From assembly GCA_003249255.1 (NCBI GenBank), contig QKJP01000060.1, positions 1 to 64,000 of the forward strand: a DNA stretch of 64,000 bases, written 5' to 3'. Below are positions 53,098-63,100 of this stretch, piece by piece. How positions within the stretch are numbered: the stretch's first letter is position 1; the number at the start of each line of letters is the position of its first letter. Origin of the DNA: Bacteroidales bacterium. Lineage in GTDB: Bacteria; Bacteroidota; Bacteroidia; Bacteroidales; Marinilabiliaceae. The translations under genes were made by a program, and so were the position numbers. The notes beneath the pieces were generated by a model. It saw only the letters and a program-made list of their open reading frames with translations, made no database searches and was not told the DNA's origin.

Positions 53098-53895
53098 TTA
53101 CTCAGCATCGTCTTCGATGTCTTCGTCAGCTACTTCTTCTTTTTTAGCTTTTACTTTTCCGGCATCTTTTTTGCCTTTAGAAGCAGGTTGACTATCTTTC
53201 TCTACTTTACGCTCGCTTAAACCTTCTTCGATGGCTTTACACATCACATCTGTGATAAGCTCGATAGATTTAGATGCATCATCGTTTGCAGGAATAACAA
53301 AGTCGATGTTTGAAGGATCTGAGTTAGTATCTACGATACCAAATACAGGAATATTCAAACGGATAGCTTCTTTAACAGCAATGTGCTCTTTCATTACGTC
53401 AATAACAAACATCGCTGCCGGAAGACGTGTTAAGTCTGCGATAGAACCTAAAGTCTTTTCTAATTTAGCACGCTGACGAGTGATTTGTAATCTTTCTCTT
53501 TTTGAAAGAACACCCCACTGAGATTTATCAGCCATCATTTTATCGATAGATGACATTTTCTTAACCGCCTTACGAATTGTAGGGAAGTTAGTTAACATAC
53601 CACCTGGCCAACGCTCAACCACGTAAGGCATATTTACACCACCAACTTTATTGGTAATGATCTCTTTTGCTTGTTTTTTCGTAGCAACGAATAACACTTT
53701 CCGACCTGATTTAGCAATTTGCTTAAGTGCTTCTGCTGCTTCGTCTACTTTAACTGCAGTCTTATGTAAGTCCAAAATGTGGATTCCATTGCGCTCCATG
53801 AAGATATAAGGCGCCATGGCTGGGTTCCACTTTCTCTTTAAATGTCCGAAATGTACTCCGGCTTCTAATAATTGCTCAAAATTTACTCTTGGCAT
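53098..53895 (-). CDS. rpsB: 30S ribosomal protein S2
   Basis: 265 residues. Signature segments: FEQLLEAGVHFGHLKRKWNP, ILDLHKTAVKVDEAAEAL, VNMPYVVERWPGGMLTNFPT and VFGIVDTNSDPSNIDFVIPA. The C-terminal tail of about 34 residues after ERKVEKDS is rich in Lys, Glu and Asp and is an extension beyond the conserved core. It binds the 30S at the S1 docking region and is often autoregulatory. It is preceded by rpsI 103 bp upstream. Confidence 0.97.
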   Translation of the reverse strand: MPRVNFEQLLEAGVHFGHLKRKWNPAMAPYIFMERNGIHILDLHKTAVKVDEAAEALKQIAKSGRKVLFVATKKQAKEIITNKVGGVNMPYVVERWPGGMLTNFPTIRKAVKKMSSIDKMMADKSQWGVLSKRERLQITRQRAKLEKTLGSIADLTRLPAAMFVIDVMKEHIAVKEAIRLNIPVFGIVDTNSDPSNIDFVIPANDDASKSIELITDVMCKAIEEGLSERKVEKDSQPASKGKKDAGKVKAKKEEVADEDIEDDAE

Positions 53896-53998
53896 TTTTT
53901 CTTTTTTTAATTGTTTACCTTCTTTTTTAACTCAACTTTTAAGTAGTCTCCTTTTGAAGAGTCTTAAAAGTTTAGATACTAAACACTCCAGACAAATA

Positions 53999-54385
53999 TT
54001 AACGTTTCGAGAACTGGAACTTCTTACGAGCTTTAGGCTGACCAGGCTTCTTACGCTCAACAACACGAGAGTCGCGAGTCATGAATCCTTCTGCTTTTAA
54101 AGCTGGTTTATTCTCTGCGTCAATTTTCACTAAAGCACGTGAAATAGCTAAGCGTAATGCTTCAGCTTGACCTTTGATACCTCCACCATAAAGGTTTACT
54201 TTGATATCATAATTTCCAGCCACACCAATAGTGTTCAATGGCTGCTTTACAATGAATTGTAATGTTGCAGGTGGAAAATAGTCAGCTAAATCACGCTTGT
54301 TGATAGTGATTTGACCTTTCCCTTCGCTCACATAAACACGAGCTACTGCTGCTTTTCTTCTACCAATGGCATTTATTACTTCCAT
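53999..54385 (-). CDS. rpsI: 30S ribosomal protein S9
   Basis: 128 residues beginning INAIGRRKAAVARVYVSEG and ending in the conserved tRNA-contacting tail KKFQFSKR. The middle has LYGGGIKGQAEALRLAISRA. It contacts tRNA in the P site of the 30S. It lies 5 bp downstream of rplM, the usual pairing. Confidence 0.97.
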   Translation of the reverse strand: MEVINAIGRRKAAVARVYVSEGKGQITINKRDLADYFPPATLQFIVKQPLNTIGVAGNYDIKVNLYGGGIKGQAEALRLAISRALVKIDAENKPALKAEGFMTRDSRVVERKKPGQPKARKKFQFSKR

Positions 54386-54390
54386 AGTCG

Positions 54391-54846
54391 TTATTTAATG
54401 GCGTTAATATCAATTGTTTTTGGCTGTTGAGCCTCATGTTTATGCTCGGTCCCTGTATACACATAAAGATTTCTGAATAACTGACGACCTAAACGGTTCT
54501 TAGGTAACATACCTTTAACAGCTTTTTCAATTAATTTTTCAGGACTTTTTGCCATGATCTCAGCAGGAGTAACATCTGTACGACCACCTGGGTAACCACT
54601 GTAGAAGAAGTGTAAACGTTTGTTTAACTTATCACCGGTTAATTGAATTTTGTCTGCATTCAAGACAATCACGTTATCTCCACAATCTACGTGAGGAGTG
54701 TAATTAGGCTTGTATTTACCACGTAGCAACTTTGCTACTTTTGATGATAAACGACCTAATACCATATCTGCAGCATCAACAACTACCCACTCTTTGTTTG
54801 CAGTTGCAGCGTTAGCTGAGACAGTTTTGTAACTTAAAGTATCCAC
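54391..54846 (-). CDS. rplM: 50S ribosomal protein L13
   Basis: 151 residues. Conserved stretches: WVVVDAADMVLGRLSSKVAK, LLRGKYKPNYTPHVDCGDNV, FYSGYPGGRTDVTP and AVKGMLPKNRLGRQLFRNLY. It is an early assembly protein of the 50S. It heads the ribosomal operon, with a roughly 125-nt leader upstream. Confidence 0.97.
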   Translation of the reverse strand: MDTLSYKTVSANAATANKEWVVVDAADMVLGRLSSKVAKLLRGKYKPNYTPHVDCGDNVIVLNADKIQLTGDKLNKRLHFFYSGYPGGRTDVTPAEIMAKSPEKLIEKAVKGMLPKNRLGRQLFRNLYVYTGTEHKHEAQQPKTIDINAIK

Positions 54847-54977
54847 AGTCTTTAATTTTTTTAATTAATTATTTAACAAATTGCGAAGGCTTTGTACTTC
54901 TTTCAAAATGGCGGGTTCCCACACCTTTCATTCTGATTGTAAGTCAAATACCTTCAGGCTCGGACAATAATCGGCTG
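54847..54977 (-). promoter_or_regulatory. Probable structured leader of rplM-rpsI
   Basis: Between the -7 box and the rplM ATG lies a G/C-richer stretch than the surroundings. On the minus strand GAAGGT pairs with GCCTTC over about 65 nt, enclosing GGTGTGGGAACCCGCC. No reading frame is present. L13-family leaders have, to my recollection, been reported in Bacteroidia; this may be one. Confidence 0.45.
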
Positions 54978-54985
54978 CAAAATTA
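54978..54985 (-). promoter_or_regulatory. -7 element of the rplM operon
   Basis: TAATTTTG on the minus strand is an exact TAnnTTTG match and would start the transcript near 54971. Confidence 0.55.
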
Positions 54986-55167
54986 CTACAAATAGTTGAA
55001 ATAGACTAAAATATCTATAAAAAAGTCTGATGTTTTTAATCCGCAGTCCAAAACTTGAGGTTAGAGAATAGTGAATTTGCTCGATACGTGCATTTGAACT
55101 AACACTTTTCGTTTTTTTTTCAAATCAATTTCATCGTACAATTAAAGATTTCACTGTGCCCAAAAAT
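54986..55167. other. AT-rich spacer with no gene seen
   Basis: Nothing is recognisable between the rplM promoter and the terminator of the next minus-strand gene, apart from low-complexity T and A runs. Confidence 0.4.
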
Positions 55168-55200
55168 TAAAAAAGCCTCGTAACAATATGTTACAAGGCT
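55168..55200 (-). terminator. Terminator of the 180-aa secreted-protein gene
   Basis: On the minus strand GCCTTGTAAC pairs with GTTACGAGGC (one mismatch region) and is followed by TTTTTT, 25 bp after the stop. Confidence 0.75.
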
Positions 55201-55224
55201 CATATCTGCACTAAGATCTACTTT

Positions 55225-55767
55225 TTATTTTTTCAAATTTGAAAACTCCACTTTAAAGCGTTTGCTTTTAAAAATCTTTTTCATACATGGAATTGAATAA
55301 ATCATTTCACAATCATAAGTGTGTCCAGCCTTTACTGCCAATCCTGTTAAGTCGATATAAATAAAGCGTTTGGCCACATTTTTGGGTAGCATCGTGATTT
55401 TCTTACTTATTAAAGCGCGCTTTTTATCGAGTATTTCATCCGTCACCGGTAAAAAATCAACATCCACAGTATCATTTCCTTCATACAACAAAAAGCTAAG
55501 GCCTTCATACTGAGTCTGACAAGTTCCTTCATCTATAAATGTATCACTAATAACAGGGTGATACACATATACATCATAATTATCGCTCAAGTCATTTACG
55601 CTAAGCTTTCGTGGGAAAGTACTGGTTAAATTCACTTTCATCGTTAATCCATTAGTACCTACAACCATTACCTCGCTTACGTCAACTTTCAACTGAGCCT
55701 GGCCTATTAAACTGCTAGATAGTAATATGATAGGGGCTAAAATCTTCTTCACACTAAAATTCTTCAT
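55225..55767 (-). CDS. Secreted protein of unknown function
   Basis: A 180-aa precursor with a signal peptide (KILAPIILLSSSLIGQAQ). The mature part is beta-rich (VSEVMVVGTNGLTMKVNLTS, TYDCEMIYSIPCMKKIF), with three cysteines (C102 region, CEM, PCMKK). I recognise no family. Monocistronic with its own terminator; a stand-alone periplasmic or outer-membrane protein. Confidence 0.6.
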   Translation of the reverse strand: MKNFSVKKILAPIILLSSSLIGQAQLKVDVSEVMVVGTNGLTMKVNLTSTFPRKLSVNDLSDNYDVYVYHPVISDTFIDEGTCQTQYEGLSFLLYEGNDTVDVDFLPVTDEILDKKRALISKKITMLPKNVAKRFIYIDLTGLAVKAGHTYDCEMIYSIPCMKKIFKSKRFKVEFSNLKK

Positions 55768-55987
55768 CTTATGAGGATTTAATTGTCTAAATCTTTTAAA
55801 GCTAAATATTTACAAAACTTAATATACATCGTTTTTTTTAGTTTATCAATTTACGTTCCACAAATATTAAAATTATTGATAAACAGGTTAACATTTACCA
55901 TTAACGGATATATATTAGTTTTATACCTAGTTCTATGTAATTCAGGAATTCTTAATACATTCGTCCGAAATCAGATATATTAGTAAA

Positions 55988-56455
55988 ATGAAAGCAGAAG
56001 ATTTTATGCGTAAAGCCATTTCAATGGCTACTGAGAATGTAAAAAATGGGGGAGGTCCCTTTGGAGCAGTTATTGTAAAAGACAATGAGATTATTGCAAC
56101 AGGGGTAAATCGAGTAACCGCATCGAATGATCCCACTGCACATGCTGAGGTTTCTGCAATTCGAAATGCTTGCAACAAACTGAATACCTTCGATCTTACA
56201 GGATGTGAAATATATACTTCTTGTGAACCGTGTCCCATGTGTTTAGGAGCTATTTATTGGGCAAGATTATCAAAAATCTATTACGGAAACAACAAACAAG
56301 ATGCAGCTCATATTGGTTTTGATGATGATTTCATTTACAATGAATTAGATCGTTCAATTGACCAACGTAACATTCCTACTTCTCAACTCCTGAACGATGA
56401 AGCCATCAGTACTTTTAAACTTTGGGAAAGTACAGAGGATAAAATCAAATATTAA
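55988..56455 (+). CDS. guaD: Guanine deaminase (CDA fold)
   Basis: 155 residues closely resembling Bacillus GuaD along the whole length. Zinc and catalytic residues: TAHAEVSAIRNAC (His52, Glu54) and SCEPCPMCLGAIYWAR (Cys82, Cys85). The GuaD-specific end GFDDDFIYNELDRSIDQRNI is retained, which separates it from tRNA adenosine deaminase (TadA). It converts guanine to xanthine for purine catabolism. It is transcribed alone. Confidence 0.9.
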   Translation: MKAEDFMRKAISMATENVKNGGGPFGAVIVKDNEIIATGVNRVTASNDPTAHAEVSAIRNACNKLNTFDLTGCEIYTSCEPCPMCLGAIYWARLSKIYYGNNKQDAAHIGFDDDFIYNELDRSIDQRNIPTSQLLNDEAISTFKLWESTEDKIKY

Positions 56456-56461
56456 TTTGCT

Positions 56462-56487
56462 AATTAAATGATGAGTTGATGTGCTAA
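56462..56487. repeat. Copy of dispersed repeat R3
   Basis: AATGATGAGTTGATGTGC and TAATTC directly follow the guaD stop. Confidence 0.5.
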
Positions 56488-56556
56488 TTCTTTTCTCGAT
56501 GCCTTAAGAAGAATTTCACAAAACGAACTTATATCTATGCACTAAGCACTACTGAA

Positions 56557-57063
56557 ATGAAACTAGATGCTTCCTTTTTCAATCGTGACGTTTTAGAAGT
56601 TGCACCTGATTTATTAGGTTGCACTTTAGTGCGTGACTTTGGGAATGGAAATATTCAAAGATTTACCATTACTGAGCTTGAAGCTTACAGAGGTGAAGAA
56701 GATTTAGCCTGCCATGCGAGTAAAGGAAGAACTCCTCGTACCGAAATTATGTACCATACTGGAGGATATATTTATGTTTACCTTATTTATGGCATGTATT
56801 GGATGCTTAATTTGGTAACGGGTTCTAACGATGAACCACAAGCCGTTTTAATCAGAGGTATAAATGACATTAAAGGCCCCGGGAAAGTTGGGAGACTTTT
56901 AGAACTTGATAAATCTTTTTACGGAGAAAATCTATTTACATCAAACAGAATCTGGATTGAAGCTATCTCTAAGCCTATATTCGATTATCAAACGTCGCCA
57001 CGAATTGGTATTGACTATGCTTCGGATGAATGGCGCCTTAAGCCTTGGAGGTATTTTATTTAA
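56557..57063 (+). CDS. DNA-3-methyladenine glycosylase (AAG/MPG family)
   Basis: 168 residues, somewhat shorter than the usual 190-200. Family segments: FFNRDVLEVAPDLLGCTL, ITELEAYRGEEDLACHAS with the catalytic Glu, KGRTPRTEIMYHTGGYIYVY, LIYGMYWMLN, and ISKPIFDYQTSPRIGIDYAS near the end. It removes alkylated or deaminated purines to start base-excision repair. The short length comes from the middle and C-terminal loops; the active-site core is intact. Confidence 0.9.
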   Translation: MKLDASFFNRDVLEVAPDLLGCTLVRDFGNGNIQRFTITELEAYRGEEDLACHASKGRTPRTEIMYHTGGYIYVYLIYGMYWMLNLVTGSNDEPQAVLIRGINDIKGPGKVGRLLELDKSFYGENLFTSNRIWIEAISKPIFDYQTSPRIGIDYASDEWRLKPWRYFI

Positions 57064-57167
57064 TGATATCACTAGATTATAGCGATTAGACTATGCTCAA
57101 AAAACATAAATACTTGTTGTATAACTTACCGCTCGGCAACCTCTGCCTTTTGTTTTATGTCTATTTG

Positions 57168-57345
57168 ATGAACTGCCTAATTGTCAAATTGCTTGAAACT
57201 GTCCAACTCCTGATTTCTATCTAGCAACCATGGTAAGTCATTTAGATATTATACTTTGAACCATCGGTAAGTGTGGAATATTAAGTGAGTTTGTTTACAA
57301 ATTTTCTAATTCGCACATTATCGAATTTACACATCAGCACATTAG
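57168..57345. repeat. Dispersed repeats R3 and R4 before the porin-like gene
   Basis: TTGATGAACTGCCTAATTGT and CAAATTGC near 57168, then AATTCGCACATTATCGAA and TTACACATCAGCACATTAGG at 57306-57347. The rest of the 57064-57355 spacer shows no gene. Confidence 0.6.
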
Positions 57346-57355
57346 GTACAACTAA

Positions 57356-58501
57356 CTAATACACCTTCACTTCCCTCAAAAAGAAATTAGGCGTAAACAT
57401 TAAATTCATTCCATAAGAATAATCAAGCAAACCGGATGGCAAATCGTAATATGATTCTAAATTAGCACTAAACTTAAAATATCTGGTAAACGCCTTGGTA
57501 TAGTTCAATTTTGCAGTGATCATTTTACGTTCTTTTTCGTAGTTAACCGGCTCGAAATTAGAGATGGATTGAAATAGATGACTTCCGCGAGGTGATGCAA
57601 AATCCCAGGCTTGCCAATAGCCTATCATCAAAACGCCTCTTTTATATTTCACTTCTACTGTGGGATAAGCGCCATGTCCGTTATAATATCCAATCATCTG
57701 TTTTTTTGTTAAATCTCGAAACCCAATCCAATAAGCTGATATTCCTATTTCCTGAATAAAGCCATCTCCAACCTTTTGGCTTCCTTTTAATCCGGTGACA
57801 ACATTAACGATGGATTTTACCGGTTCATCATAATCACTTATTTCGCCTCCAGTATGAGCAATCACCAACTGATTTGGCATTTCCAAACTGAAGTTTTCAT
57901 TTTCAAAAAGCCTTAACTCTGAACTCATACCAACCGTAAATTTCTCCGGCTTTTGGTCTCCCACAACAATAAACTGACTCCAATCAATCCACGTATCCAT
58001 CCAGAACGGATCGCTTTTATATAAAAATTGAAATCCGGTTTCTAACGGGCGAGTATATTGACTTTCGGTATTAAATACCGGTTCGATTAAGTGGTGGTGA
58101 ACATCTCCTTTTAAACTTCCCATAATTAATTGCCATTGCTTACTCAACTTTGCGTGTGCGCTTAAAACCGGCAGCGCCTTATAAACTCCATCCACGCCGG
58201 AGAACTGAACGACATGAATACCAGCTTTTAGGCGAAGGTTATCTGTTGCATAATACATCAATGATGGCTGAAAAGCGTAACCTATGTATGTATATCCTTG
58301 CGAAAAACCACTTACATATTCGGTATTCTTCATGAAGTTATTATTCTCAATTCTGAGAAAAAGTTTATTCTTTGAAGAATCTGTAAATTCAGGATAATAA
58401 TAACGCCAGCTTTCACACAACTGGGAAGATGCTAATTGTGAAAAAAATAAAACAACTAACACAACTGAGATCTTAAAACAATTACACATAACTATGCTCA
58501 A
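57356..58501 (-). CDS. Probable outer-membrane beta-barrel protein
   Basis: 381 residues; the ATG five codons in (MCNCFKISVV) is also possible. The N-terminus is a signal peptide (VVLVVLFFSQLASSQ). The mature part alternates amphipathic aromatic strands (YTYIGYAFQPSLMYYATDNL, GVLMIGYWQAWDFASPRGSH), and the last segment, NFFLREVKVY, could be the final barrel strand. I recognise no family or ligand. A porin-like role is inference. It is monocistronic. Confidence 0.6.
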   Translation of the reverse strand: MSIVMCNCFKISVVLVVLFFSQLASSQLCESWRYYYPEFTDSSKNKLFLRIENNNFMKNTEYVSGFSQGYTYIGYAFQPSLMYYATDNLRLKAGIHVVQFSGVDGVYKALPVLSAHAKLSKQWQLIMGSLKGDVHHHLIEPVFNTESQYTRPLETGFQFLYKSDPFWMDTWIDWSQFIVVGDQKPEKFTVGMSSELRLFENENFSLEMPNQLVIAHTGGEISDYDEPVKSIVNVVTGLKGSQKVGDGFIQEIGISAYWIGFRDLTKKQMIGYYNGHGAYPTVEVKYKRGVLMIGYWQAWDFASPRGSHLFQSISNFEPVNYEKERKMITAKLNYTKAFTRYFKFSANLESYYDLPSGLLDYSYGMNLMFTPNFFLREVKVY

Positions 58502-58999
58502 TAAATTTCTTGAACAATATTACGTTTTTTTTAAGCGCCGCCACTATTTAGCTTGAATTAAGTCGATTTATAGACGCTGTAATTGAAGACATTCCATTTT
58601 TTTTGCCAAATTGATGAACTGCCGAGGTGATGAACTGCCGAATTACCTGATTCCAAAAGCTTGTAACATCGCATCTAACAAAATCCCTCAGGAAAAAACT
58701 TAACTTGTAGAAATAAGGTGTACGTGTATACAACTTATTTAATAACCAATAAGGTGGCTGAAGCCTATAAAAATAAGGTTATTAAAAACCTTATAGCATG
58801 TTTTAACCTTGGTACCCCTCAAACCACGATAAACTTAACCTTATTGTTTTTTAGAGATCCCCAACTTTTCGGTGTGATTCCCAATATTCCAGTTCATACA
58901 ATATGTCTGCGATAATTTTTTCAGACGAAGAAAAATAATCGCACATTTATTCACATCAGCACCTTGGCGAATCAACTCATTTACACATTGAACAATTTG
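58502..58999. other. Spacer with repeats and a short minus-strand ORF
   Basis: Dispersed units GATGAACTGCCGAGGTGA and GATGAACTGCCGAATTACC (58615-58650) and CACATCAGCACCTTGG (58951-58966) flank a stretch with AAGGTTATTAAAAACCTT (58772-58789). A 31-codon minus-strand frame at 58851-58946 reads IIADILYELEYWESHRKVGD near its end and looks like the remnant of a gene terminus. I see no full gene. Confidence 0.4.
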
Positions 59000-59782
59000 C
59001 TAATTAATCCCCAATTTATAAAGCATTTGTTGATGTTTGAGGTCGTACAATTCACTTTTAATACCAGCCAGTTTTCGTTCTTCTACAGGAACCATACAAG
59101 TATTTTGGAGATGTAGTTCTTTGGCATCATCTTCCGGATCGAGTACCATTTTAAGATTGACTATGTAATAAGGATGGCATCTCATGAATTGAAATGGTTG
59201 TAACATCGAATCGAAACGCCTTAGAGGTTGAGGAACAAAAAATGTAGATTGATCTGCAAAATGAAAAACCGAACCTCCCACGATGGCTTCGGCATAACTT
59301 ATCTCATTAATAAGGCATACTCTTTCTTCATCATTATTATTCAAAATAATTTTTTTCTCTTTAGAATTCTCATTTTCCAGAAAAATTTCATTCCGTTTTG
59401 ACTGATTACGTGATTGAACCAACTCAATTGTACGGTCAATTTCTGTCACCATTTCATGAACATCAAATGGCTTTAAGACAAAAGGTATGCCTGATAACTT
59501 TAAATTTGAGAGAATAGCATTGTTGATGGAAGTAATAAATAACGCTACTCCATTTTGAAGAAGGATTTCTAATAAATCGTATGAAAGTTTTTCTTTCATT
59601 TCGGTACTGATGATAAAAAGATCCGGAACCTCTCTTTGTATTCCAAAAGTTAGTTCATTAATACGACCAAAACTTCCTGCAATAACTATTTCAGGAAAAT
59701 GCTCGTTAATAATCTTTTCTACTGCAACTCTATGATGACGATCATCATCTAACAGAAATAATTTGATCTGTTCATATTCCAT
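59000..59782 (-). CDS. LytTR response regulator with a non-phosphorylatable receiver
   Basis: 260 residues. Receiver domain (about 5-115) keeps the acidic trio (LLDDD, 12-14) and FVLKPF but has Ser59 (LFIISTEM) where the phospho-accepting Asp should be. The LytTR DNA-binding domain (about 150-245) is typical: NEISYAEAIVGGSVFHFADQ, PLRRFDSML and FMRCHPYYIVNLKMV. A linker of about 30 charged residues joins them. No sensor kinase is adjacent. It may act without phosphorylation, through protein contact or constitutively. Confidence 0.85.
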   Translation of the reverse strand: MEYEQIKLFLLDDDRHHRVAVEKIINEHFPEIVIAGSFGRINELTFGIQREVPDLFIISTEMKEKLSYDLLEILLQNGVALFITSINNAILSNLKLSGIPFVLKPFDVHEMVTEIDRTIELVQSRNQSKRNEIFLENENSKEKKIILNNNDEERVCLINEISYAEAIVGGSVFHFADQSTFFVPQPLRRFDSMLQPFQFMRCHPYYIVNLKMVLDPEDDAKELHLQNTCMVPVEERKLAGIKSELYDLKHQQMLYKLGIN

Positions 59783-60101
59783 ACAGCGGCCTCCTTAAAT
59801 ATCAATCAACCCAATTACCAACTACTACTGTTAGGAATTAGGATTTCGGAGAGAAAAGTAATGAAAAAAGATTAAAAAACAAGTTAACTCACGTTAAGAT
59901 TCTGATTTATTTATTATTACCCTGTTAGGACTCTTCTTTTTATCAGTAAAATCAAGCCTTCTATACAAATTATTAGCACCTTCATTAACTTCACTTTTCG
60001 TTTAAAAAAGGTTTGTACCTTAAATTATTCATCCTTAACTCATGTTATGTAAATTATTATAGATAAATTGAATATAATTAAAACCAATCTTAAACAGTAT
60101 C
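59783..60101. other. Divergent promoter region, no gene seen
   Basis: The spacer between the LytTR gene and the activase gene is AT-rich, with an imperfect GTTAACTCACGTTAAG inverted motif near 59883. No clear -7 element was identified for either gene. Confidence 0.4.
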
Positions 60102-63100
60102 ATGAAATACTCCTTAGGTATTGATGTTGGTTCCACATCAGTAAACACGGTTGTTTTGGATAAAAACAATCAGGTCATTAAAGAATTTTACGATTTTTCT
60201 TACGGAAAACCTTTCCATGTGTTAAAAGACCGTCTTGATTCAATTTTAACAGAATTTCCCAAGGAAGAAATGCTACATATAAGCTTTACCGGTTCGGGTG
60301 GCAATAAAGCAGCAGAATTACTTGGGGGAAAAATGGTCAACGAAATCATTGCGCAGTCGACAGCCGTTGCAAAACTCTATCCTCAAGCTAAAACCATTAT
60401 TGAGATGGGTGGTGAAGACTCCAAACTTATCTTTATGGATCAAGGTCAGATAGAAGGTCAATCCTACCTTACTGATTTTGCGATGAATAGTCTTTGTGCA
60501 GCAGGAACAGGTTCTTTTCTGGATCAACAGGGTAAGCGGATTGGAGTGAAAATTGATAAGGAGTTTGGTGAATTATCCTTAAAATCTGAAAATCCTCCAC
60601 GGATAGCAGGGCGATGTAGCGTTTTTGCTAAAAGCGACATGATTCATTTGCAGCAAGTTGCTACACCCGTACACGATATTTTAGCAGGTTTATGTTTTGC
60701 CGTTGCCCGAAACTTTAAAAGTACTCTTGGAAAAGGAAAAGAGTTTACTACACCAATCATTTTTCAAGGTGGTGTAGCCTCTAATGTTGGAATGATACGA
60801 GCTTTTAATGAAATTCTTGATTTAAATGAAGGCGAGTTAATTATTCCGGATAACCATGCAGCTATGGGGGCCATTGGTTCATCGTTATACCTTCAGGACA
60901 ATCCGGAAGACTACATTGGATTTAAAGGATTAGAGGCACTTGAGCAATTTTTATCTCAACAAGAATCTATTCAATCAAACATCCAACCTTTAATTGAAGG
61001 CAATCACGAACGAAATAAAGAGGTTAGAGACATTAGTCAGGAAAAAGAAAAGGTTGAAGTTTTTCTGGGAATTGATGTAGGATCATTAAGTACCAATGTT
61101 GTACTGATTGATAAGGACATTAATGTAATTGCTCGACGTTACATTCCAACTGCCAGTAAGCCATTAAATGCCATTCGCCGTGGTTTATCAGAGATTGGAG
61201 ATGAAGTGGGTGCTAAAGTGAAAGTGGTTGGAGTAGGAACTACCGGATCTGGCCGTTACTTAACAGGTGATTTTATTGGGGCCGATTCCATTCAAAATGA
61301 AATAACGGCACAGGCAACAGCAACCATTGCTTTAAATCCTGAAGTTGATACCATTTTTGAAATTGGTGGACAAGACTCAAAATACATCCAGATTCAGAAT
61401 GGTGTAGTTACCGACTTCGAGATGAATAAAGTCTGTGCAGCAGGAACAGGTTCTTTCCTGGAAGAACAAGCTGAAAAACTAAACATCAACATCAAAGAAG
61501 AGTTTGCCAAACTTGGTTTCGAAGGAAAAAATCCATCCAAACTTGGTGAGCGTTGTACGGTTTTTATGGAGAGTGACTTGAATTCGCTACTTCAAAAAGG
61601 TGATCAGAAAGAAAACCTGATTGCAGGCTTGGCCTACAGTACAGTTTCGAACTACATTAACCGTGTGGTGCGCGATAAGCCCATTGGCGATCACATTTAT
61701 TTTCAGGGAGGAGTAACGAATAACAAAGCCGTGGTTGCAGCATTTGAGCAAGTAACCGGGAAGAAAATTAACATCCCTCCTCACTTCGACATTACCGGAT
61801 CGATTGGAGCAGCTATTCTGGCCCGTGATAAAATGCCGAAAGGAGCTAAAACCAAATTCAAAGGGTTTGAAGTTAGTAAGACCCCATTTACAGCAGATTC
61901 TTTTACTTGTAAAAAATGCTCGAACTACTGCGAAATTCGTCGTATCAAAGTTGAAGGTGAAAAGCCATTATTTTATGGTGGTATCTGTGACATGTATGAA
62001 GTTGAGGATCGAAAAGGAAAAGGTGTAGATATTCCGAATTTATTTGAAGAGCGCTTAGTCATGCTTCAGGATGGATTCAAAGAAAGCAAAACACCGACTC
62101 GCAAAACCATTGGTATTCCGCGTGGACTAATGCTATACTACCAGCAATTCCCTTTTTGGAGAAATTTTTGGGAGAATTTAGGATTTGATGTGGTCATTTC
62201 TGATGAATCCAATAAAACGCTCCTCAATAATGCCATCGAAATGATGACGGCAGAAACATGCCTACCGGTAGAGTTAATGCATGGTCATGTGGATGATCTG
62301 TTAAAGAAAAATGTAGATCACATTTTTTTACCTTTTGTGGTAGATAATAAAGTTACCGATGGTTCAAAAACCAGCAACGCTAACTGTCCGTGGGTTCAGA
62401 CCAATCCTTTTATGATAAAAGCATCCTTACACAAGGATAGAAACCAAACCAAATTGCTGATTCCTACTTTGCACATGAAGTATCCTAAAACCTTTCAAAA
62501 AGAAATGGCGGACTTCATTAAGGAGCAGTTTGGCATTTCGAAATCGAAAGTGATTAAAGCCATTGAAAAAGGAAACGCTGCACAGGATAGATTTGAGCAA
62601 GCCATTTACAAAAGAGGTCAGGAAGTAATCGCCAACTTACCTAAAGACAAAAAAGCCTTTGTTATTCTAGGTCGTCCTTATAACACAAGTGATCCAATGC
62701 AAAATTTAAGTTTGGCTGAGAAATTAATCAACATGGACATTTTACCGATTCCATTGGATTTCTTGCCGCTTAAAGACGAAAATATCACAGACTCATATCC
62801 AAATATTTACTGGCCCAATGGTCGCAAAATAGTTGCCGGAGCCCGCATCATTGAAAAAAACAAAGACCTGAATGCAATCTACCTGGGTAACTTCCGATGT
62901 GGCCCGGATACCTTCATCAACCACTATGTAAAAAAGGAAATTAAAAGTAAACCTTTCTTACATTTAGAAGTAGATGAACATGGTGCCGATGCAGGCATGA
63001 TTACACGTATAGAAGCTTTTGTGGATAGCTTAAACGGCGCATACACAAAGCAAATTAAAGTAGAAAATTTTGAAGATCACGTACAAAATCCTGCTCCTAA

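Noticed and set aside
58718-58915. Plus-strand frame of 65 codons in the spacer
   Set aside because: Built partly from a palindrome and repeat words, no family and no promoter; the opposite strand fits coding slightly better.
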